This document shows, piece after piece, positions 35,643-44,326 of a stretch of DNA of 64,000 nt; within the stretch, counting starts at the first letter, position 1; each line of letters begins with the position of its first letter. Position numbers and translations under genes: made by a program. The stretch comes from Natronorubrum bangense (lineage in GTDB: Archaea > Halobacteriota > Halobacteria > Halobacteriales > Natrialbaceae): positions 1,984,001 through 2,048,000 of the forward strand of contig NZ_CP031305.1 in NCBI RefSeq assembly GCF_004799645.1, given 5' to 3'. A model generated the notes under the pieces. The model worked only from the letters and a program-made list of their open reading frames with translations. It did no database searches and was not told the origin of the DNA.

Positions 35643-36527
35643 TCAGGATTCGCGACCGCTGAGTCCACTCGAGGGGAGCGCCTGCCGGATCAGGTCGCGA
35701 TCGTAGCGGTCGGTTTGGAACAGGCCGAGACAGAACAGCCCGGCGACGCCGGCGGCCAGCCAGTTGCTATAGAGGACGTTGATCGCGCCCCAGAGCAAGA
35801 CGAAGCTCACCAGATCGTCGAGAATGAACTCACACTCGCGAACGCGCTCGAGCAACGACTCACGATCGAAAGCGAGATCGACGAGAACGACGGCGACGGT
35901 GCCCGAAATGACCCAGCCAACGTAGTTCGACACCGGGACGCCGTAGTAGACGCCGGCAGGGTTGAACTCCCAGAAACCGATCGCAACGGCCGCCGGATCG
36001 AGGACGAGATCGATCGCGACGACGGCGACGATCGCACTGAGCACTCTGATGAGTGGGTTTTCGCTCCACTCGCCGAGGACCAACAGCGTGAGCAGGTAGG
36101 CGTTCAGTACCAGCGGGATAAAAAACAGCGGGAGCGCCAGTGGCACGTCGCCAAACAGCATCGGCCCCAGTTGGATCGTGTACTCGAAGGCGCCGTAGGG
36201 CCAGTCAGTCCGTACGCCGACGATCTCGATCGCATACGTGTACGCCGTCAGCAGGCCGAGCAAGCCGAGTGCCCACCAGCCGATCTTCGGGAGCAAGCCG
36301 ACGACTAACGGCGAGCGCATCACCATCGTCCCGAAGAGAATCAACAGCGGATTGTACGCGAGCGGCTCGGGAAGGAGCCCTTCGGCGCTTGCAACCAGTG
36401 TGACCGCGCCAATAACCGGAAAGACGACGGCGATAGTAAAGCGATTCTCGCGGATGATCGCCTCGAGACGGCGCTGGACGGTCGTCCGTGTTGTGTCGGT
36501 CCGTAACTGTGAGTCGTGATTAGCCAT
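35643..36527 (-). CDS. cruF: Bisanhydrobacterioruberin hydratase
   Basis: A 294-residue membrane protein of the CruF/DUF422 (carotenoid biosynthesis) family with about seven hydrophobic helices. Conserved acidic residues within helices (for example GFWEFNPAGVYYGVPVSNYVGW and AIDLVLDPAAVAIG) match the family. In Haloarcula CruF hydrates the ends of bisanhydrobacterioruberin to give bacterioruberin. Its start overlaps the end of the upstream lyeJ gene by eight bases, so the pair is translationally coupled. Order crtD-lyeJ-cruF is that known for bacterioruberin loci. Confidence 0.9.
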   Translation of the reverse strand: MANHDSQLRTDTTRTTVQRRLEAIIRENRFTIAVVFPVIGAVTLVASAEGLLPEPLAYNPLLILFGTMVMRSPLVVGLLPKIGWWALGLLGLLTAYTYAIEIVGVRTDWPYGAFEYTIQLGPMLFGDVPLALPLFFIPLVLNAYLLTLLVLGEWSENPLIRVLSAIVAVVAIDLVLDPAAVAIGFWEFNPAGVYYGVPVSNYVGWVISGTVAVVLVDLAFDRESLLERVRECEFILDDLVSFVLLWGAINVLYSNWLAAGVAGLFCLGLFQTDRYDRDLIRQALPSSGLSGRES

Positions 36528-37392
36528 GGAGTAGCCTCCAGAGTCCACCCATCGTCAACGCTGCACCGACGACTGTGTTGATCGCCGGGAACCACCAGTA
36601 CGCTCTGTCTACGGCGACGCTCGAGGAAACGAGCAGCCCGATCAGTCCAGGGTAGACGAGCATGAGCGCGCCGAGTCGGGGATCGAGCAGGCCGAATGCG
36701 AGCGCACTCGCGAGCCAGACGAGTCCACAGTAGGCGTAGGTTCGTGATTCGCCTAAAACCGTCGCGGTCGTTTCGATCCCCGTCTTGCGGTCGGGTTCGA
36801 TGTCAGGAATCGCCGAAAACGTGTGCATCCCCATCGCCCATAGCCAGCCGCCGACGACGGCGAGTGTGGGTGGCTGTGTTCCCGCGACGGCGGCGTAGGC
36901 CGCGGCTCCTGGCATGATATACAGGCCGTTCGAGACCGAATCAAGCAGCGGCGTGGTCTTGAATCGGATCGGTGGGGCGCTGTAGGCTGCACCGAGGACG
37001 AGAAAACCGACGAGCCAGGGCCACGCCGCTGTGGGGATGAACGGAACCAGCGCCAGCGGGAGCAGCGCACAGACCGCTACCGCGAACGGCACGACCTGCT
37101 GGCCGCGATAGCGAGCCTCTTTCGTCTCCTTTTTCGGGTTCGCGGTGTCGACCTCGCGATCGTAGATGTCGTTGATCCCATAGAGGAAGACGTTCCCTGG
37201 AACGAGGAAGTACGCGAACAGCACGACCGCGGCCGGCGCGAACAGTTCGCTGGTGGTGTTGGCAGCGTACGCGACACCCACGAGTACCGGCCCCGCCAGA
37301 TAGAGCCAGAATCGGGGCCGCGACAGCGTCAACAGATACGAGAGCTGTGTGATGAACCCGTCGTCGCTCGAGGCCGTCGACCCCGTTATCAT
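36520..37392 (-). CDS. lyeJ: Lycopene elongase/1,2-hydratase (UbiA-type prenyltransferase)
   Basis: A 290-residue UbiA-superfamily prenyltransferase with about nine membrane helices. The first aspartate motif is NDIYDREVDTANPKKE near residue 74; a second acidic motif DIEPDRKTGIETTA is near residue 200. In bacterioruberin synthesis LyeJ adds C5 units to both ends of lycopene and hydrates them. It lies between crtD (13 bases upstream) and cruF (overlapping by eight bases). A related geranylgeranyl-lipid or quinone prenyltransferase role is the alternative, but the context argues for LyeJ. Confidence 0.9.
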   Translation of the reverse strand: MITGSTASSDDGFITQLSYLLTLSRPRFWLYLAGPVLVGVAYAANTTSELFAPAAVVLFAYFLVPGNVFLYGINDIYDREVDTANPKKETKEARYRGQQVVPFAVAVCALLPLALVPFIPTAAWPWLVGFLVLGAAYSAPPIRFKTTPLLDSVSNGLYIMPGAAAYAAVAGTQPPTLAVVGGWLWAMGMHTFSAIPDIEPDRKTGIETTATVLGESRTYAYCGLVWLASALAFGLLDPRLGALMLVYPGLIGLLVSSSVAVDRAYWWFPAINTVVGAALTMGGLWRLLHG

Positions 37393-37405
37393 AGCTGTCC
37401 TCCGA

Positions 37406-38956
37406 TCACTGTCCTGCTGGCTGGCCGTAGTCTTCGAGGACGCTTTCGGCAGTCAGGTCGCCACTGATGAGGCACATTGGCATTCCGATGCCGGGTGTCG
37501 TGTCGCCACCGACGAAGTAGAGACCGTCGACCTCCTTAGAGCGGTGTGGCGGCCGGAACAGCGACGTCTGCCGAAGTGTGTGGGCCAGTCCGAGCGCCGT
37601 GCCGTCGTAGCTGTTGTACCGACTGGCGAAGTCCTCGACACAGAACTGTTCCTCGAAGACGATCCGCTCGCGCAGGTCGGTCCCGGTGTTGGTGGCGATA
37701 TCCTCGAGAATCAACTCGCGGTACTCGTCTCGGATCTCGGGGGTGTCCTCGAGGCCGGGGGCGATCGGCACGAGGACGAACAGGGCGCTGTGGCCGTCGG
37801 GGGCGACGGTGTCGTCGGTTTCGGAGGGGACACACAGGTAGTAGGCGGGCTCGTCGGGCCAGGCTGGGTCCTCGAAAATTTGCTCGAAGTGATCCTCCCA
37901 GTTGGTCGGGAGGACGAGCGTGTGATGGGCCAGTTCGTCGACGTCGCCTTCGACGCCGAGATAGAGCAAGAACGCAGAGGGCGCGTACGTGCGTGAGTCC
38001 CAGTAGTCGGCGTCGTGGCCGCGCGACTCGGGTGGCAGAAGCTCCTGTTCGGTGTGGGCGTAGTCGCCGTTGCTGACGACCAGGTCCGGCCGCAGCGGGC
38101 CCTGTGGCGTGTCGACGAGAAACGCCCCCTCTCGGCCTTTGATCGCCGTCGCCGGCCGGTCGGTGTCGTAGGTAACTCCCAGCTCGCGTCCAAGGTCGAC
38201 GAGCGCATCGATGACTGCCCCGATTCCGCCCTCGGGGTACCAGACGCCGAGGTTGAAATCGACGTGGCTCATCAGATTGTACAACGCTGGCGTGTTCGTC
38301 GGCGAGCCACCGAGGAACACCAGCGTGTACTGCATGATCTGCTGGAGCTTCGGGTGATCGAAGTAGTTCTCGACGTGGCCCTGCATCGACCCCAGCAACG
38401 AAAGGCCGCGGGCTTGTCTGGCCACATCCAGCGTGAGGTAGTCACGCAACTGCGTCCGATCCTCGTAGACGAAGTGTTTCATGCCGACCTCGTAGTTCTC
38501 GCGGGATTTCTCGAGGTAGCGCTCTAACGCATCACCTGCACCCGATTCGTACTCCTCGAAGACGCGTTTGGTGCGCTCGAGATCCGGCGTGATGTCGACC
38601 TTGTCGCCGTGTGCTCGCGGGCTCTGCCCGCTCGCATCGTTCGCGGAGCTTTGCTCCGCGCTATCTTTGAAAAAGAGCCGATAATGTGGGTCGAGATGCG
38701 TCAGCTCGTAGTAATCCGACGGCGTTCGGTCGAAGTCGGCGAAAAACCGCTCGAAGACGTCGGGCATCAGATACCACGACGGCCCCATATCGAATCGGAA
38801 CCCGTCTTTCTCGAGGCGGCTCGCTCTGCCGCCTAGCTGTTCGTTCTTTTCGATGACGTGGACGTCGGCGCCTGCGTCAGCGAGATAACACGCTGTCGAG
38901 AGGCCTCCAACACCAGCCCCGATCACGACGACGGACTCACCGGCCAGCGATTTCAT
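37406..38956 (-). CDS. crtD: Carotenoid 3,4-desaturase (phytoene desaturase family)
   Basis: A 516-residue flavoprotein of the CrtI/CrtD family. The N-terminal FAD motif VVIGAGVGGLSTACYLADAG spans about residues 9-28, with ERF-type GGRASRLEKDGFRFDMGP after it, and the C-terminal motif YFVGGDTTPGIGMPMCLISG is complete. By context it is the 3,4-desaturase of bacterioruberin synthesis and leads the crtD-lyeJ-cruF operon. Residues around 100-116 form an unusual serine/alanine-rich insertion encoded by two perfect hairpins (see 38617-38660). Alternative starts exist at 38965 and 38989. A TATA-like TGTTTATG lies about 30 bases upstream. Confidence 0.88.
   Translation of the reverse strand: MKSLAGESVVVIGAGVGGLSTACYLADAGADVHVIEKNEQLGGRASRLEKDGFRFDMGPSWYLMPDVFERFFADFDRTPSDYYELTHLDPHYRLFFKDSAEQSSANDASGQSPRAHGDKVDITPDLERTKRVFEEYESGAGDALERYLEKSRENYEVGMKHFVYEDRTQLRDYLTLDVARQARGLSLLGSMQGHVENYFDHPKLQQIMQYTLVFLGGSPTNTPALYNLMSHVDFNLGVWYPEGGIGAVIDALVDLGRELGVTYDTDRPATAIKGREGAFLVDTPQGPLRPDLVVSNGDYAHTEQELLPPESRGHDADYWDSRTYAPSAFLLYLGVEGDVDELAHHTLVLPTNWEDHFEQIFEDPAWPDEPAYYLCVPSETDDTVAPDGHSALFVLVPIAPGLEDTPEIRDEYRELILEDIATNTGTDLRERIVFEEQFCVEDFASRYNSYDGTALGLAHTLRQTSLFRPPHRSKEVDGLYFVGGDTTPGIGMPMCLISGDLTAESVLEDYGQPAGQ
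38617..38660. repeat. Two adjacent perfect hairpins inside crtD
   Basis: GCGGGC TCT GCCCGC (38617-38631) and CGCGGAGC TTT GCTCCGCG (38642-38660) lie in the crtD coding sequence. They encode a stretch (about SAEQSSANDASGQSPRAH) that looks inserted between LFFKD and GDKVDITPDLE, which would otherwise join smoothly. The frame is kept. Confidence 0.7.
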
Positions 38957-39196
38957 AGTGTACATGAATGTCGACGGACGCATAAACATACAGCATACCC
39001 ACGTAGGGGCGGTCGAAAGAACCAGACGAGACCGTCATAGACGGTTTCGACGCCGAGCCGTGCCAGAAGTCCTGTCGAACAGCCAGCCAGTTCCCCACCA
39101 GTGGCGACGATTCCCCGGACTGTCACTGTAACAATCGGCGGTCTCGTTCACACTGTGAGGTGCTAGGTTCCTGTACTCTCCGGTCGTACTCTCTCC

Positions 39197-39895
39197 ATGG
39201 ACGAGTTGACAGTCGTTATCACTGGTGGCACCCGTGGAATCGGTCGCGCCGTTGCCGAAGCGTTCGCTGAGGGCGGTGCGACGGTCGTCGTTGGCGCTCG
39301 AGACGGCGATGCGGTCGCGGAAACCGTCGACACACTCGAGGCTGCGGGGGGCGTTGCAGCTGGCGTTCGAACCGACGTCCGCGACGAACTGGATCTCGAG
39401 CGACTGGTCGAGACCGCGTCTCGAGCCGGCGAGACTGGCGGCATCGACGTCGTCGTCGCCGCAGCAGGCGTCTATCACGGTCAGCCGAGTGCGACGCCGA
39501 TTGATGACGACTCCTATGCGGCCGTTGACGACCACTGGCAGATCAACGGACGTGGCGTGTTCGCGACGATTCGGGAGTCACTCCCGCATCTCAACGACGG
39601 TGCGCGTGTGCTCGTGCCGACGGGATCGATCGCTCGCGAGACGAAACCGGGCTACGGCTCGTATGCGATCTCGAAGGCGACTGCGGAGGCTGTCGCTCGA
39701 GGGTTCGCGGCCGATACCGACTACACCGTCGGCTGTCTGGATCCGGGACAGATTGCGACGGAGCTGTCAGGTGGGGTGGGGCGCGATCCGGCGTCGATCG
39801 CGGAGATGTTCGTCTGGGCGGCGACGGAAGCCGATCCCGAGACGATCGATGGGGCTGTCGTCGGGTTACGGGAATGGAAACAGGCAACACGCTGA
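39197..39895 (+). CDS. Short-chain dehydrogenase/reductase
   Basis: A 232-residue NAD(P)-dependent SDR. The cofactor loop TGGTRGIG is at residues 9-16, NAAG is replaced by AAAGVYHG, the catalytic serine is in VLVPTGSIA and the YxxxK pair is YGSYAISKA. DPGQIATEL follows, as in classical SDRs. The tail is short. It is divergent from crtD with 240 bases between, so a pigment role is possible but not shown. Confidence 0.88.
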   Translation: MDELTVVITGGTRGIGRAVAEAFAEGGATVVVGARDGDAVAETVDTLEAAGGVAAGVRTDVRDELDLERLVETASRAGETGGIDVVVAAAGVYHGQPSATPIDDDSYAAVDDHWQINGRGVFATIRESLPHLNDGARVLVPTGSIARETKPGYGSYAISKATAEAVARGFAADTDYTVGCLDPGQIATELSGGVGRDPASIAEMFVWAATEADPETIDGAVVGLREWKQATR

Positions 39896-39997
39896 AAAGC
39901 CGTACGCTCGGCTGCTGGCTGGAGTATTGAAAACGCCGTCGCTCGTCTGTCGGTGGTCGTCTGCAGTAAAATCTCGTTTAGTTGCCGAAACCGAGGT

Positions 39998-40306
39998 TCA
40001 ATCGATGTGGCCTTCACGACGCAGTTGATCTGCGTCTTGGCTAGTGTAGCGCCACTCAATGGTGGCCTTTTCGTCTTGCCAATCCCAGGGCTCGGCGACG
40101 ACGATGTCGTCTTGCTCGATCCAGGTGCGGTATTTCATGCGTCCTGGGATGCGGCCGAGTCGTTCCTCGCCATCTTCACAACGGAGCTGAACGTGGTTGC
40201 CTCCAAGGTGTTCGGTTACGACGGCGAATACTTCATCGCTGTTGGGCATACGGAGGTTCCGTCGCCCGGATTCTTCTGTCACATGCTCACTACGAGGGGA
40301 AGACAT
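39998..40306 (-). CDS. eif1A: Translation initiation factor aIF1A
   Basis: A 102-residue archaeal IF1A, an OB-fold protein that binds the ribosomal A site during initiation. Characteristic segments are [53 protein letters not shown] and the end [12 protein letters not shown]. Length fits. The chosen ATG gives a slightly longer N-terminus ([14 protein letters not shown]) than many homologues. Monocistronic, convergent with the SDR gene. Confidence 0.93.
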   Translation of the reverse strand: MSSPRSEHVTEESGRRNLRMPNSDEVFAVVTEHLGGNHVQLRCEDGEERLGRIPGRMKYRTWIEQDDIVVAEPWDWQDEKATIEWRYTSQDADQLRREGHID

Positions 40307-40391
40307 TTAAACCATTGGAGACGTGTGGTAACGTTCAACTCAGTATCCGCCCGCTCGGCACAGTTCAGCGAGCAGGTGTCTCACTCGAGCC

Positions 40392-40931
40392 CTACAGTTC
40401 CCGGTCCGAATCGGGGTTTTCGAGCTCCCAGAGCACCTCGGGCAGGAACGCCTCGAGGTTGTCGATAACGACTCGGTCGCTCACGTTCAGCCCCTCACAG
40501 TGGTCGTGGGCTGAGTCTCGAATATCGACGTGGAGGTCGCCGTCCTCGAGCCAGACGCCGAGTGGGAAGACCGAACAGCGCGTGGGTTTCCAGTCTTCCT
40601 CGAGATGGAGGGTACAGAGGCCGTCTTCGCGCAAAAATGCACAGGCACAGCCGTCCTCGGCGACGTGGTCGTCGCGGGCTTTTCGTTCGCGGGTGACGAA
40701 CTTCTCGCCGCGAAACTCGGTCGTCGTCTCGGCGAGATTCGCCCGCTGGGCGAGCTCGAGTAAGTCCTGGTCGTAGAGCAACACCCCGTGCTGGCAACAC
40801 CAGGTGCAGTCTTCGACACACTCGAAGGTAAGCTCGGGATCGAACTCGACGACGACTTCGCGGTCGGGGTAGACCTCGACGCGTCGCGTAGCGTCAGCGC
40901 TCACATTGACGCGGATGGGCCAGAACGGCAA
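40392..40931 (-). CDS. YkgJ-type cysteine cluster protein
   Basis: A 179-residue protein of the YkgJ/zinc- or iron-cluster family. Cysteines are arranged as CVEDCTWCCQHG near residues 37-48, then CACAFL, CTLH, and TRCSVFPLGVW, with a final HDHCEGL. Such proteins bind a metal or Fe-S cluster; the role is unknown. The N-terminal MPFWPI may be an overcall, since a GTG at about 40910 (VNVSADATRRVEVYP) also makes a good start. Confidence 0.82.
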   Translation of the reverse strand: MPFWPIRVNVSADATRRVEVYPDREVVVEFDPELTFECVEDCTWCCQHGVLLYDQDLLELAQRANLAETTTEFRGEKFVTRERKARDDHVAEDGCACAFLREDGLCTLHLEEDWKPTRCSVFPLGVWLEDGDLHVDIRDSAHDHCEGLNVSDRVVIDNLEAFLPEVLWELENPDSDREL

Positions 40932-40991
40932 GTGCCTTTCTTCTCGAGCCGTCGATTGCGGAGATGTCTGCTCGTCCGAGCAGCCACAGAC

Positions 40992-42041
40992 TCACCGAAG
41001 CAGGGATGCTGCGTTCCGATAGCGGATATCTGCCCACGCATCTGTGGGAAGGTCGAATCGATCGAACAGCGTGACCTGTGGCGTCTCTTGATCTGGATGG
41101 AGGTAGTCTGTGCCAAAGAGTAGCTGGCCGTGATGGTCCTCGAGAAAGTCCTGTGCGTACGCCTCGTCACGCGTGAGGGCGTTCCAGCCCGAAATGCCCG
41201 AAATGTCGCCGTAGATGTTGTCGTATGTGTCGAGCAGTTCGGGGACCTGTCCACCGGGCTCGATCGGCCCTGACGGATACTCGCCACGGTCGTCCCAGCT
41301 GACATCTGCGGAGATGTGGGCCCACCACGCGTGGGCATGAGCGATGAAATCGACCGCCGGATAGGAGGCCAGCATCTCCTCGAGTCGGGGAAGGCCGACC
41401 TCATCCAGCATCGCTTTCTCGTCAGTGTGAAAGAGGATCGGCAGCCCGTGGTCGGCACACAGTTCGTACAGCGTCTCGAGTCGTGAATCGTCGATCGGCA
41501 ACCCGACTTTCAGTTCACCGAAGCCACGGGCTCCCTGATCGATGTAGCGCTCGAGCAGGTCCGTGACGGCTCCGAAGTCGTCCTCGTAGACCAGCGTCCG
41601 TGGATCGACCGTACAGAAGGGGATCAGTCGGTCTGGATACGACGCAACCTGCTCGAGTATCCACCAGCTCGGTGCCTGAACGGGGTAGCTCTCGGGCGAG
41701 TCGAGCGCCAGAACGACGGCGCGGTCGATGCCGTGCGTGTCCATCCACGAGACCAGTTCGTCGGCGTCCAGTGGCTCCCTGTCGAGCGTCTCGTCGGGGA
41801 TCAGATGCGTATGGATGTCGATCAATGGCTGGTCGGCGACTCTCTCCTGGGTCGGTTCGACTCGAGGCTGTGGCTCGGCGTTGGGCGTCGTTCCGGTAGT
41901 CACAGTCCGCCCGGAGCCAACGAAGCCGACAGCGCCGGTGAGGCCGACGCCACCATGCTGGAGTATCCGCCGCCGCGTCGTGGTGTTCTCGGATGACTCT
42001 CGTCCGCCCGCTCGAATGCGCGTCACGAGCGAGTCTCCCAC
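40992..42041 (-). CDS. Amidohydrolase-2 family metal-dependent hydrolase with Tat-like signal
   Basis: A 349-residue TIM-barrel hydrolase. IDIHTHLIP near residue 75 supplies the first metal HxH, AHAHAWW and LFGTDYLHP the later histidine and aspartate ligands. The N-terminus has TTRRRILQHGGVGLTGAVGFVG, a twin-arginine-type signal, so it is probably exported folded, as is usual for haloarchaea. The family includes decarboxylases such as ACMSD; the substrate is unknown. It is divergent from the THEP1 gene. Confidence 0.8.
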   Translation of the reverse strand: MGDSLVTRIRAGGRESSENTTTRRRILQHGGVGLTGAVGFVGSGRTVTTGTTPNAEPQPRVEPTQERVADQPLIDIHTHLIPDETLDREPLDADELVSWMDTHGIDRAVVLALDSPESYPVQAPSWWILEQVASYPDRLIPFCTVDPRTLVYEDDFGAVTDLLERYIDQGARGFGELKVGLPIDDSRLETLYELCADHGLPILFHTDEKAMLDEVGLPRLEEMLASYPAVDFIAHAHAWWAHISADVSWDDRGEYPSGPIEPGGQVPELLDTYDNIYGDISGISGWNALTRDEAYAQDFLEDHHGQLLFGTDYLHPDQETPQVTLFDRFDLPTDAWADIRYRNAASLLR

Positions 42042-42142
42042 GACGCCAGTAAAAACGATAGCGGGGACTCATCACGATTGCGACAGGTTTGTGACGGTCT
42101 GGGTTTGAATAGATCGAGCGCGAATGTCACACAGTGGTCTCG

Positions 42143-42685
42143 ATGCCGCACAACGCACTCATCACCGGCCCACCACGCAGCGGCAAGACGACTGCCCTCG
42201 AGCGCACTGTCTCGCGTCTTCGGACAGCCGGCTACTCGGTTGGCGGCCTCTCAGCTCCAGACCGCCGTAAGGACGGCGAGCGTGTCGGCTTCGAGCTCGT
42301 CGACATCGCGAGCGGTGATCGCGAGGTGATGGCCGACGTCGCATATACTGCTGGCCCTCGCGTCGGCACCTACCGCGTCGACGTCTCGGCCATCGATCGC
42401 CTCACGCGGACGGCGCTGCCAGCAGCGCTCAGGTCGGCGGACTGTATCGTTATCGACGAAATTGCCCCGATGCAACTCGAGAGCGAGCGCTTCGTTCGGG
42501 AGACGAAACGCGCCCTCGAGTCGCCGACGCCGGTACTCGCAGCGATCAAAGACGGCGAGACGGACGGCGGTATCGGCGATGTCAAACACCGGACGGATAC
42601 GGAGCTGTTTAGGGTCGAGCCGGCCACGCGAGATGCGCTTCCCGAAACGCTGGCCGCGTGGGTTCGGTCCGTCACACAGCCCTGA
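42143..42685 (+). CDS. THEP1-family nucleoside-triphosphatase
   Basis: A 180-residue P-loop NTPase of the THEP1/DUF265 family. Walker A is GPPRSGKTT at residues 9-17, Walker B is CIVIDEIAPMQL near residue 102, and the segment VGGLSAPDRRKDGERVGFELVDI is typical. It hydrolyses NTPs in vitro in other archaea; its cell role is not known. The ATG at 42143 is taken; a GTG three codons earlier is open. It is just upstream of three small convergent genes. Confidence 0.88.
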   Translation: MPHNALITGPPRSGKTTALERTVSRLRTAGYSVGGLSAPDRRKDGERVGFELVDIASGDREVMADVAYTAGPRVGTYRVDVSAIDRLTRTALPAALRSADCIVIDEIAPMQLESERFVRETKRALESPTPVLAAIKDGETDGGIGDVKHRTDTELFRVEPATRDALPETLAAWVRSVTQP

Positions 42686-42728
42686 GAGCGTATCTGACTT
42701 CCGCCGAGACTCGAGGCGATCGGTCTCT

Positions 42729-42944
42729 CTACTCCTCGAGGACGAGATACGTCCGTCCACCGCGGTGCTCGAGTGAGACGACATCGGTATCGACGTTCGA
42801 CTCGACGAACTCGTCGATGCCGGCGGTGTGGATATCGGTGACGTCGATTCGACGGCGCCGGGACTCGGACGCAACTGTAGCGGGTCCCTCGTGTCCGTCC
42901 GTCAACTCACTGCGGTCGTCAGTACGGTCGACGATCAGTGCCAT
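42729..42944 (-). CDS. Small conserved haloarchaeal protein
   Basis: A 71-residue acidic protein starting MALIVDRTDDRSELTDG, with basic SRRRRIDVTDIHTAGIDEFVESN and ending EHRGGRTYLVLEE. No cysteines or membrane segments; fold likely alpha/beta. I do not recognise a named family. Good third-position GC and acidic composition support it as a real gene. Confidence 0.6.
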   Translation of the reverse strand: MALIVDRTDDRSELTDGHEGPATVASESRRRRIDVTDIHTAGIDEFVESNVDTDVVSLEHRGGRTYLVLEE

Positions 42945-43049
42945 ACTGTTCAGTGAGTCGGACAGTACGTCAATTCGATCCAGCCGGAGTGAAAGTGAAA
43001 GTGCGGGACAGCATCGATGACTCGAGCACAGCCGCTGTGAGCGGTTCGA

Positions 43050-43466
43050 TTAGCCGATCTGTTTGAGTTCGACCAGATGCGGCCCGTCGTCGGTGTCGAT
43101 CGTGGTCGCCTCGAGGATCGATTCGCGCGCTCGAGCCTGCCACTCCTCGACAGCGTCGGCGTGGCGTTTGCGAATCTCGTCGCTTGCCGCAGACATGGCA
43201 TCCTCGAGCGTCGCCTCGAGACGGGGGTAGTCCTCGAGGACGTCGCTCTCGATGACGGATGCCGGCGGGATGTGGATAGCGCCCGTCAGCTCGGTATCAT
43301 CGCGCTGGTAGACGTGGATCCGGGCGCGCATCCGGCCGTGAAACGGCGGCGTCACCCGGAGCACAGCTTCGCCCGGGTTCTCCTGGGTGTAGGCGTAGGC
43401 GCTGGCAGCGTCCCCCGGCGAGAGTGCAAGCGAACGGATCGTCGTCGGATCGTCGTCCTCGGCCAT
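43050..43466 (-). CDS. Conserved haloarchaeal hypothetical protein
   Basis: A 138-residue acidic protein starting MAEDDDPTTIRSLALSPGDAA. A strand-rich first half (EAVLRVTPPFHGRMRARIHVY) is followed by a helical half (LEATLEDAMSAASDEIRKRHADAVEEWQARARESI). It looks like a haloarchaeal-specific family; no function can be given. It follows the cobalamin operon on the same strand, 83 bases behind cbiZ, and might be its last gene. Confidence 0.65.
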   Translation of the reverse strand: MAEDDDPTTIRSLALSPGDAASAYAYTQENPGEAVLRVTPPFHGRMRARIHVYQRDDTELTGAIHIPPASVIESDVLEDYPRLEATLEDAMSAASDEIRKRHADAVEEWQARARESILEATTIDTDDGPHLVELKQIG

Positions 43467-43549
43467 TGTTCGACCGTTGGACTCGAGGTGGGTTAACGTT
43501 TCGAGCCAGGGGTCGGAATCAGTCGTAACAGTCTACGGCTTTGGCCCGC

Positions 43550-44326
43550 TCAGTCCTCGAAGGCGGGCTGAAAGACGGTCGCCCGAATCTCAGTCGAGAC
43601 GCCGTAGGGGGCGTCGGAAACGGCGTCGGGGAGTTCGGAGTTACAGCCCTCATAATGTGCCCGAAGGGTGGCACGCAGCGCCTCACGAACACAGGCTCGA
43701 GTCGCCGCGCCGACGTCGGTGCCACTACCCGAGAAAGACACCTGCTCGCCTGTCGGGTCATGGCCGGTGATGATCGCGTCCGTCGTCGTGCCCGGATAGC
43801 CGGTTTCGGCGAGCAGCGTCGCGGCTTTCGCCTCCGCGGCGACGGCGACGAGGTTCGCCAGCGCACCGGGGGCGAGCGCCTTCGTCGTCCCGACGATGAT
43901 GTTGACCGTTCCGTGGCCTGGGCGCTGCTCATCACCGGCCGAGACAGGCTGCTCACCCTCCTCGTCGGGGTCCATCGGTAACGCGGCCGGGTTCGAGATG
44001 CCGGCCGTCGCGTAGGCCGTCACGGAGCCACACCGGGCACCGCAGGCATCGCGCTGTTTGGCCCCGGTCAGCAGCGCCGGGCCAACGTCGGTCTGGCCCT
44101 GCTCGTGTTCGGACGCCTCGGCGAAGCCGGCTTGCTCGAGCCGTTCCGCGATGTACGTGTCGAGGTCCGTTCGATTCCAGCCGTCCGGCACTGTGACGTT
44201 GTAGACCGCGTCTGCCGTCCGTCGGCCGCCGTTCCACCCCGTCGAAAGCCACTCGGTTCCGGGTCGGGAGACGCGGAGAACCCCCGCCCGCCGAACCGCG
44301 TCGTAGGCTGGCTCGCGCCTGGTCAT
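43550..44326 (-). CDS. cbiZ: Adenosylcobinamide amidohydrolase
   Basis: A 258-residue CbiZ, which cleaves the aminopropanol side chain of adenosylcobinamide to adenosylcobyric acid so that archaea can salvage external corrinoids through CbiB. Typical segments are STGWNGGRRTADAVYNVTVP, DVGPALLTGAKQRDA, CGSVTAYATAGISNPA and GTVNIIVGTTKALAPGALANLV. It is the last cobalamin gene in the operon, overlapping cobD by the four bases ATGA. Confidence 0.92.
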   Translation of the reverse strand: MTRREPAYDAVRRAGVLRVSRPGTEWLSTGWNGGRRTADAVYNVTVPDGWNRTDLDTYIAERLEQAGFAEASEHEQGQTDVGPALLTGAKQRDACGARCGSVTAYATAGISNPAALPMDPDEEGEQPVSAGDEQRPGHGTVNIIVGTTKALAPGALANLVAVAAEAKAATLLAETGYPGTTTDAIITGHDPTGEQVSFSGSGTDVGAATRACVREALRATLRAHYEGCNSELPDAVSDAPYGVSTEIRATVFQPAFED

